A program made the translations under genes and the position numbers. A DNA stretch of 11,091 bases from an uncultured Roseburia sp. Its GTDB lineage: Bacteria; Bacillota; Clostridia; Lachnospirales; Lachnospiraceae. Below, in pieces: positions 6,447-11,091 of the stretch. Where the stretch lies: the NCBI GenBank assembly GCA_946055175.1, contig CAMGET010000017.1, positions 1 to 11,091 on the forward strand, in the 5' to 3' direction. Position 1 is the stretch's first letter. Each line of letters starts with the position of its first letter. The notes beneath the pieces were generated by a model. The model was not told the origin of the DNA. It worked only from the letters and a program-made list of their open reading frames with translations, and searched no databases.

Positions 6447-7250
6447 GTGAGCGAATTCAAAAATTTGTTATTAGAAGTCGAGAACGAAATCGCCGTTCTT
6501 ACTATTTCCAGACCTGCAGCATTAAATGCTTTAAACAGTGAGACTCTGGATGAATTAAACGTTGCTTTAACCGAAATCGAAGCAAGAGATGATGTAAAAG
6601 TTTTGATTTTAACAGGCGGTCCTGACAAGAAGGGCAACCCATTCAAATCCTTCGTTGCAGGTGCTGACATTGCAGAAATGGTTAACTTTACCGCTGCAGA
6701 AGCAAGAGCTTTTGGTATGAAGGCTTCCGTTCCTTTCTTCAAATTACAGAATATGCGTCAGGCTACCATCTGTGCCGTAAACGGATTTGCACTTGGCGGT
6801 GGTTGCGAAATCTCTATGGCATGTGATATCCGTATTGCTTCTGAAAATGCAGTCTTTGCACAGCCGGAATGTGGTCTTGGTATCATCCCGGGCTTTGGCG
6901 GTACCCAGAGACTTGCCCGCTTAGTTGGTATGGGACGTGCAAAAGAGATGATCTTCACCTGCGACAACGTTAGCGCAGAAGAAGCTTACCGCATCGGTCT
7001 TGTAAATAAAGTTGTTCCTGCAGAAGAATTAATGGCTACTGCAAAGGCAATGGCAGCTAAGATTGTTTCCAAAGGAAGCTACGCTGTTTCTATTGCAAAG
7101 GCAGCTATCAACAATGGTTACGACATGGACATTAAGAACGCCGTTGAAATGGAAGCAAATCTGTTTGGTGTTACCTGCTCTACTCATGACAAGGCAGAAG
7201 GTATGACCGCATTCCTTGAGAAACGCGCTGCAAATCTTACTGATTTTTAA
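6447..7250 (+). CDS. crt: 3-hydroxybutyryl-CoA dehydratase (crotonase)
   Basis: Crt dehydrates 3-hydroxybutyryl-CoA to crotonyl-CoA, the step before butyryl-CoA in fermentative butyrate formation. The 267-residue enoyl-CoA hydratase/isomerase fold shows SRPAALNALN (21-30), oxyanion-hole AGADIAEM (71-78), NGFALGGGCEISMACDIRIAS (112-132) with Glu121, and QPECGLGIIPGFGGTQRLARLVG (139-161) with Glu141; these are the two catalytic glutamates. Similarity to clostridial Crt is high throughout. A short insertion (GPDKKGNPFK, about 58-67) lengthens the loop before the oxyanion motif. The start is GTG at 6447, eight bases after AGGAGGAA (6433-6440). The gene stands alone: a terminator follows, and bcd, etfBA and hbd are not adjacent. 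A Rex-like operator precedes it. A general enoyl-CoA hydratase role in fatty-acid oxidation is the alternative, less favoured by the operator. Confidence 0.93.
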   Translation: MSEFKNLLLEVENEIAVLTISRPAALNALNSETLDELNVALTEIEARDDVKVLILTGGPDKKGNPFKSFVAGADIAEMVNFTAAEARAFGMKASVPFFKLQNMRQATICAVNGFALGGGCEISMACDIRIASENAVFAQPECGLGIIPGFGGTQRLARLVGMGRAKEMIFTCDNVSAEEAYRIGLVNKVVPAEELMATAKAMAAKIVSKGSYAVSIAKAAINNGYDMDIKNAVEMEANLFGVTCSTHDKAEGMTAFLEKRAANLTDF

Positions 7251-7254
7251 GGGC

Positions 7255-7283
7255 TTGTGACATCTCATTACATATGGTACAAT
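7255..7283 (+). promoter_or_regulatory. Probable promoter of the proC-GH13 pair
   Basis: TTGTGA (7255-7260, four of six) and TACAAT (7278-7283, five of six) are spaced by exactly 17 bases and begin five bases after the crt stop codon. The predicted start near 7290 places the hairpin at 7294-7315 at the very 5' end of the proC message. Confidence 0.6.
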
Positions 7284-7293
7284 TATAAATGTG

Positions 7294-7319
7294 AGCCGGC
7301 TGAAACCAGCCGGCTTTTT
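7294..7319 (+). terminator. Intrinsic terminator after crt / 5' hairpin of proC mRNA
   Basis: AGCCGGCTG (7294-7302) pairs with CAGCCGGCT (7307-7315) over an AAAC loop, with five T at 7315-7319. The 9-bp GC-rich stem followed directly by T is a good intrinsic terminator for crt. Because a promoter lies upstream of it, the same hairpin would begin about four bases into the proC transcript, where it could instead protect the 5' end. Confidence 0.85.
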
Positions 7320-7353
7320 CATTCTGTATTTCATCAACGGAAAGGACGATTTT

Positions 7354-8193
7354 ATGACAGCAGACACAATTGGATTTATCGGCGCAGGCAATATGGGCAG
7401 TGCCATGATTGGCGGTATCTTAAAGTCCGGTTTTCTTACTCCGACACAGATTTTTGCAAGTGCCCACACCCCTGCTACACTTAAAAAATTAGAAACAGCT
7501 TATGGGATTAAGACAACTCTTCATAATGAAGAAGTGGCAGCTGCAAGCAATCTTTTATTTTTAGCAGTAAAGCCAAATAAATTCGCAGAAATTCTTCCGG
7601 CTATTGCACCTTCCTTAAAACCGGATTGTGTGATTATTTCGATTGCCGCCGGGCAAACTATTTCTGATATCGAAGCAATGATTGGTAAAGAAGCAAAAAT
7701 CATCCGTGCCATGCCAAATACACCTGCTCTCGTAGGGGAAGCAATGAGCGCGCTCTGTGCGAATTCAAATGTTACCGAGGAAGAATTGGCCTATGCGAAG
7801 CAGCTGTTTGACTGTTTTGGCAAAGCAGAAATCGTGACAGAAAATCTAATGGACACCGTCATCGGCGTTTCCGGTTCTTCTCCTGCCTATGTCTATCTGT
7901 TTATTGAAGCAATGGCAGATGCCGCGGTAGCGGATGGAATGCCCCGCTCTATGGCTTACAAATTTGCTGCCCAGTCTGTACTCGGAGCCGCAAAAATGGT
8001 CTTAGACACCGGCAAGCATCCGGGTGAGCTAAAAGATGCCGTATGTTCACCGGGCGGTACGACCATCGAAGCCGTAGCCGCATTAGAATCCGGAGGACTT
8101 AGAAATACAGTCATTACTGCACAAAGAGCCTGTGTCCGGAAATCCAAAAACATGATTTCCAATCAAAAAAATATGACAACAAGGAGGGCTTAA
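7354..8193 (+). CDS. proC: Pyrroline-5-carboxylate reductase
   Basis: ProC reduces 1-pyrroline-5-carboxylate to L-proline with NAD(P)H, the last step of proline synthesis. From ATG 7354 the protein has 279 residues, close to the family norm. The Rossmann motif GFIGAGNMG is at 7-15, AVKPNKF at 71-77, AMPNTPALVGEAM at 119-131, the substrate/dimer helix GVSGSSPAYVYLFIEAMADA at 171-190, and DAVCSPGGTTIEA at 228-240. ATG 7354 is preferred over in-frame GTG 7291 because it has AAAGGA (7341-7346) seven bases upstream and gives the usual N-terminus; GTG 7291 sits against the terminator hairpin. The last dozen residues (NQKNMTTRRA end) are beyond the conserved fold and encode the ribosome site of the next gene. 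No proA or proB is in the window. Confidence 0.96.
   Translation: MTADTIGFIGAGNMGSAMIGGILKSGFLTPTQIFASAHTPATLKKLETAYGIKTTLHNEEVAAASNLLFLAVKPNKFAEILPAIAPSLKPDCVIISIAAGQTISDIEAMIGKEAKIIRAMPNTPALVGEAMSALCANSNVTEEELAYAKQLFDCFGKAEIVTENLMDTVIGVSGSSPAYVYLFIEAMADAAVADGMPRSMAYKFAAQSVLGAAKMVLDTGKHPGELKDAVCSPGGTTIEAVAALESGGLRNTVITAQRACVRKSKNMISNQKNMTTRRA
8181..8188 (+). promoter_or_regulatory. GH13 ribosome binding site inside the proC 3' end
   Basis: AAGGAGGG lies within the last proC codons, nine bases before the GH13 ATG at 8198. The proC stop (8191-8193) falls between the site and the start, so ribosomes ending proC are placed to restart on GH13. This supports coupling and fixes the GH13 start. Confidence 0.8.
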
Positions 8194-8197
8194 TATT

Positions 8198-9508
8198 ATG
8201 TGGGCTTATGAAAGCGTATTTTATCAAATTTATCCATTGGGATTTTGTGGTGCACCTTTTGAAAATGATGGTGTTCCGATGCACCGAATTACCAAAATAA
8301 ACGATTGGATTCCACACATCAAAAAACTAGGAGCAAATGCGATTTACTTCTCTCCGCTTTTTGAATCCGATACCCATGGATATAACACCAGAGACTATAC
8401 CAAAATTGATACCCGTCTCGGCGACAACGCAGATTTCAAGAAAATCTGTGGCAATCTTCACGCCGAAGGTATTCGCGTCGTACTCGATGGTGTCTTTAAC
8501 CATGTAGGGCGTGGTTTCTGGGCTTTTCAGGACGTATTAGAAAAACGATGGGACTCTCCTTATAAAGACTGGTTTCATATCAATTTTGACGGCAATTCCA
8601 ATTACAATGACGGCTTATGGTATGAAGGCTGGGAAGGCAACTATGATCTGGTAAAATTAAACCTTCGTAATGAAGAAGTCGTTCAGCATATCTTTTCTGC
8701 CATCAAAGGCTGGGTAGAAGAATTTGACATTGACGGGCTCCGTTTGGACGTTGCCTACTGCTTAGATAAAGATTTCCTTCGCAGATTAAGAAGCTACTGC
8801 GACAGCTTAAAACCGGATTTCTTCTTAGTAGGAGAAACCCTGCACGGTGATTACAACCAGTGGATGAATGACTCCATGCTACATTCTGTTACCAACTACG
8901 AATGTTACAAGGGACTTTACTCCAGCTTTAACAGCATGAATATGTTCGAAATCGTCCATTCCCTGCTCCGACAGTTCGGACCGGAAAACTGGACCTTATA
9001 CCGTGGCAAACACCTGCTCACCTTTGTAGATAACCACGACGTCACCCGTGTTGCCAGCATCTTAACCAACGAAAAACATCTACCGTTAATTTATGGTCTG
9101 GCATTTGGTATGCCGGGAATTCCTTGTGTGTACTATGGCAGTGAATGGGGTGCAAAAGCCCAGAAATCAGAAGGTGACCCTGCACTTCGTGCCAGCTTTG
9201 AAGCTCCGGAATGGAACGAATTAACAGATGCGATTGCCGTATTGGCAAAAGCAAAGAAAGAATCAGAAGCCTTAAACTACGGCTCTTTCCGTTCTGTCGT
9301 CTTAACCAATAAACAATGCATTTTTGAACGTAAGAGCGACAATGAGCGTATCCTTGTTGCAATCAATGCAGACGGTGAAGCCTATACAGCAAATTTTGAT
9401 GCAGGCTGTGGCAGGGCAGTTGACCTGTTAACCGGAGAATCACATGACTTCGGTGGCGGCAGTGTATTACCGCCATACAGCGTTGCATACTGGAAGATGG
9501 AACACTAA
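8198..9508 (+). CDS. Cytoplasmic GH13 alpha-amylase-family glycosidase
   Basis: The 436-residue enzyme is a compact (beta/alpha)8 glycoside hydrolase of family 13, acting on alpha-1,4/1,6-glucans or maltodextrins with retention of configuration. All four conserved regions are present: DGVFNH (97-102), GLRLDVAY (180-187) with nucleophile Asp184, VGETLHGD (211-218) with acid/base Glu213, and FVDNHD (276-281) with Asp281. YEGWEGNYDLVKLNL (142-156) resembles cyclomaltodextrinase and neopullulanase-type members. It lacks a signal peptide and the N-terminal starch-binding domain those enzymes often carry. A small C-terminal beta domain (about 355-436) ends the protein. Intracellular breakdown of imported maltodextrins or glycogen is inferred; the exact specificity is not readable. 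It follows proC by four bases with a strong internal ribosome site and ends in a bidirectional terminator. Confidence 0.93.
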   Translation: MWAYESVFYQIYPLGFCGAPFENDGVPMHRITKINDWIPHIKKLGANAIYFSPLFESDTHGYNTRDYTKIDTRLGDNADFKKICGNLHAEGIRVVLDGVFNHVGRGFWAFQDVLEKRWDSPYKDWFHINFDGNSNYNDGLWYEGWEGNYDLVKLNLRNEEVVQHIFSAIKGWVEEFDIDGLRLDVAYCLDKDFLRRLRSYCDSLKPDFFLVGETLHGDYNQWMNDSMLHSVTNYECYKGLYSSFNSMNMFEIVHSLLRQFGPENWTLYRGKHLLTFVDNHDVTRVASILTNEKHLPLIYGLAFGMPGIPCVYYGSEWGAKAQKSEGDPALRASFEAPEWNELTDAIAVLAKAKKESEALNYGSFRSVVLTNKQCIFERKSDNERILVAINADGEAYTANFDAGCGRAVDLLTGESHDFGGGSVLPPYSVAYWKMEH

Positions 9509-9523
9509 GAAAACTCATTACAA

Positions 9524-9559
9524 AAAAATGGCGTCACGCAATGAAGTGACGCCATTTTT
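9524..9559. terminator. Bidirectional terminator between GH13 and htrA
   Basis: AAAAATGGCGTCAC (9524-9537) pairs perfectly with GTGACGCCATTTTT (9546-9559) over an eight-base loop. The flanking A-run (9522-9528) and T-run (9555-9559) provide a U-tract on each strand, so the one hairpin can end GH13 on the plus strand and htrA on the minus strand. Confidence 0.92.
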
Positions 9560-9567
9560 CTTACTTT

Positions 9568-10935
9568 TTAATTTTTCCGTCCCAATACGACTTCTACCAC
9601 TTTTTCCTCATATTGTCCGTTGTTAGAACGCATTACCGTAATCTCAACCGTAGTTCCTGCCGCATAGTACTCTAACGTATCGGTTAAAGACTCCATGGTT
9701 GTGATTTCTTTTCCTTCAAATGCAACAATAATATCGCCCGGTAAAATACCATACTGTTCCGCTGCTGAATTTTCTAATACCTGTGCAACGAAAACGCCGG
9801 TAGGCATATTGTAGGTGCCTGCTACATCATTTGTCACATCTACACCGGCAATTCCTAAATAAGAACTGTCAGATTTATCAACTTTTTCTTTTGTAATCAG
9901 TTCTTCAATAATTGGTGCTGCTTTATCAATCGGGATTGCATAACCGATACCTTCCACATCTGTATCTGAGTATTTCACAGAGTTAATACCGATGACTTCG
10001 CCTTTTGAATTTAATAATGCACCACCACTGTTACCCGGGTTAATTGCAGCATCCGTCTGAATCAGTTCCGCTGTATAGCTGGTGCCGCTGTTGGAATCAG
10101 ATACTGTTACCGTACGGTTTAAAGCACTGATAACCCCCATTGTCACGGACTGTCCATATCCTAAAGCATTACCAATTGCGATACTTGCTTCACCAACGCG
10201 GAGTTCATCTGAACTGCCAATTGTTGCAATCTTAATTGCATCCATGGTGCTGCTTTGAATACTGTTTAAATCTACCTTTACGACCGCAAGGTCCATAGAT
10301 GGATCTGCACCCTTTACTTCTGCACCTACCGTCGCATTGTCTGCAAAAGTAACCGTCAAGGTCTTTGCTCCGTTAATAACATGATTATTGGTCACAATAT
10401 ACAGATAATTTCCATCATTACTGATAATAATACCCGAGCCGCAACTCGTGCTTTCGTATGTCTGGGAACCGCCCCAGAAGCTCCGATACTCTGTCTCACT
10501 GATATTGGTAATCGCTACGATGGAAGGCATAACCTCTTCAACAATATCTGATACATCGACTGCTACATAGGTGTTAGATACTGAGGTAGAAGTAATGTTC
10601 TTGTCCGAGTTAGACAATACAGGCTGTCCCGATGAGCCTCCATTATTGCTCGTCTGAAGCAGTGGAGCAGCTGCATATTGAACGCCTACCATGACGCCTC
10701 CTGCTACCAATCCAAATACAAGAGCTAACGCTGCACATTTCATCAGCTTTTTGCCAAAGCCGTTTGACTTATGTTCCCGTTTTTTCTTCTCTTTCTGAGG
10801 TTCCTGATAAGGTGTGTAATTCTGGTACGCATTGTTGTTATAATACGTATAATTTGGCTGACCGTAACCATTCTGCTGGTTCTGTCCGTTTTGCTGGTCC
10901 GGATTCTGACCATATATGTTATTCTGGTATTCCAT
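9568..10935 (-). CDS. htrA: HtrA/DegP-like membrane-anchored serine protease with PDZ domain
   Basis: This is a quality-control protease for misfolded proteins at the outer face of the membrane. The 455-residue protein has, in order: a cytoplasmic tail (1-65) very rich in Gln, Asn and Tyr and ending in a Lys/Arg cluster (48-66); one transmembrane helix (about 67-90); a Ser/Asn/Gly linker (95-122); a trypsin-like domain with catalytic His185 (TNNHVI), Asp215 (DLAVV) and Ser303 (NPGNSGGALLN); and one PDZ domain (about 358-450). Length and plan match Firmicute HtrA/YyxA proteins. The start has AAGGAAG at 10944-10950, nine bases upstream. It lies about 100 bases downstream of glmS in the same direction, probably with its own promoter. 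No CssR or CiaR box was recognised. Confidence 0.95.
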   Translation of the reverse strand: MEYQNNIYGQNPDQQNGQNQQNGYGQPNYTYYNNNAYQNYTPYQEPQKEKKKREHKSNGFGKKLMKCAALALVFGLVAGGVMVGVQYAAAPLLQTSNNGGSSGQPVLSNSDKNITSTSVSNTYVAVDVSDIVEEVMPSIVAITNISETEYRSFWGGSQTYESTSCGSGIIISNDGNYLYIVTNNHVINGAKTLTVTFADNATVGAEVKGADPSMDLAVVKVDLNSIQSSTMDAIKIATIGSSDELRVGEASIAIGNALGYGQSVTMGVISALNRTVTVSDSNSGTSYTAELIQTDAAINPGNSGGALLNSKGEVIGINSVKYSDTDVEGIGYAIPIDKAAPIIEELITKEKVDKSDSSYLGIAGVDVTNDVAGTYNMPTGVFVAQVLENSAAEQYGILPGDIIVAFEGKEITTMESLTDTLEYYAAGTTVEITVMRSNNGQYEEKVVEVVLGRKN

Positions 10936-10961
10936 GATTCCTACTTCCTTCCTGTTTTCAT

Positions 10962-10967
10962 TTTATA
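10962..10967 (-). promoter_or_regulatory. Possible -10 box of htrA
   Basis: TATAAA is read on the minus strand 26 bases upstream of the htrA start, just ahead of its ribosome site. No convincing -35 hexamer is found at 16-18 bases (the best is CACAAT or ACAATT), so an activator or other sigma factor may be needed. Confidence 0.35.
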
Positions 10968-11024
10968 CTCAGAGTTTAACCCGTAATTGTGTTCAAAATG
11001 TGATGAAATTATCAAAACTTTATG

Positions 11025-11059
11025 AAAAATCGGAAGTTTATTCTACTGTAACCGATTTT
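11025..11059 (-). terminator. Weak terminator overlapping the glmS stop codon
   Basis: On the minus strand AAAATCGG (11059-11052), inside the last glmS codons, pairs with CCGATTTT (11033-11026). The 18-base loop contains the TAA stop. Five T end the structure. The long loop and modest GC content suggest partial termination, leaving read-through into htrA possible. Confidence 0.45.
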
Positions 11060-11091
11060 GCCAGATTTCTCGGTTTGTCCACATCCAAGCC
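11038..11091 (-). CDS. glmS: Glucosamine-fructose-6-phosphate aminotransferase, C-terminal fragment
   Basis: Only the final 17 codons and the TAA stop are in the window, translating to GLDVDKPRNLAKSVTVE. The ending PRNLAKSVTVE is the highly conserved C-terminus of GlmS (the same ending occurs in E. coli GlmS). GlmS makes glucosamine-6-phosphate from fructose-6-phosphate and glutamine, the entry to UDP-GlcNAc and the cell wall. The tail residues reach into the active site of the isomerase domain. The rest of the gene lies to the right of the window. Confidence 0.9.
   Translation of the reverse strand, partial: GLDVDKPRNLAKSVTVE

Noticed and set aside
7291..7353. Upstream in-frame GTG start for proC, adding 21 residues
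   Set aside because: It abuts the terminator hairpin, has no ribosome site and lies at or before the predicted transcript start. ATG 7354 has a good site and gives the normal ProC N-terminus.
9042..9362. 106-residue minus-strand reading frame inside GH13
   Set aside because: It is antisense to a gene with all GH13 catalytic motifs and has no recognisable features.

Overview
The window reads as chromosomal DNA of a low-to-moderate GC anaerobic Firmicute, most likely a butyrate-forming member of the Lachnospiraceae or a related Clostridia family. This rests on protein similarity recalled by eye: a clostridial-type crotonase, a glf-linked polysaccharide cluster, MutY, ProC, a cytoplasmic GH13 enzyme and an HtrA with a membrane anchor. 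Strong purine-rich Shine-Dalgarno sites and compact operons fit. No species is assigned, and no phage, transposon, CRISPR, tRNA or rRNA was seen.

Layout. Bases 1-4797 (minus strand) are the promoter-proximal part of a surface-polysaccharide operon read right to left: glf (UDP-galactopyranose mutase), a GT2 glycosyltransferase, a polyisoprenyl-phosphate sugar-1-phosphate transferase, a rhamnosyltransferase-like GT2, and a second GT2 cut by the window edge. Gaps are short and the last two genes overlap by four bases. A promoter lies just before glf. Bases 4798-5189 are non-coding and hold that promoter, a 9-bp inverted repeat, and four stem-loops, the last with a plus-strand T-run. Together these suggest an undescribed small RNA. 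Bases 5190-6326 (minus) encode MutY.

The 120-base divergent region 6327-6446 carries overlapping promoters for mutY and, on the plus strand, crt (3-hydroxybutyryl-CoA dehydratase). A near-perfect 18-bp Rex (NADH-sensing repressor) operator sits between the crt promoter and its ribosome binding site. A hairpin terminator follows crt, and a good promoter lies just upstream of that hairpin. It would drive proC and a translationally coupled GH13 alpha-glucan hydrolase. A 14-bp bidirectional terminator separates GH13 from the convergent htrA gene (minus, 9568-10935). The right edge carries the last 17 codons of glmS (minus).

How the genes relate. The left block builds a lipid-linked, probably galactofuranose-containing glycan. 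The crt gene belongs to butyrate or butyryl-CoA formation and is probably derepressed at high NADH/NAD+. The genes around it (mutY, proC, GH13, htrA, glmS) are ordinary housekeeping or carbohydrate functions with no obvious shared pathway. I see no wholly new multi-gene system. The most interesting points are the stand-alone Rex-controlled crt, the stem-loop array at 5060-5191, and the proC promoter that places a terminator-like hairpin at the 5' end of the message.
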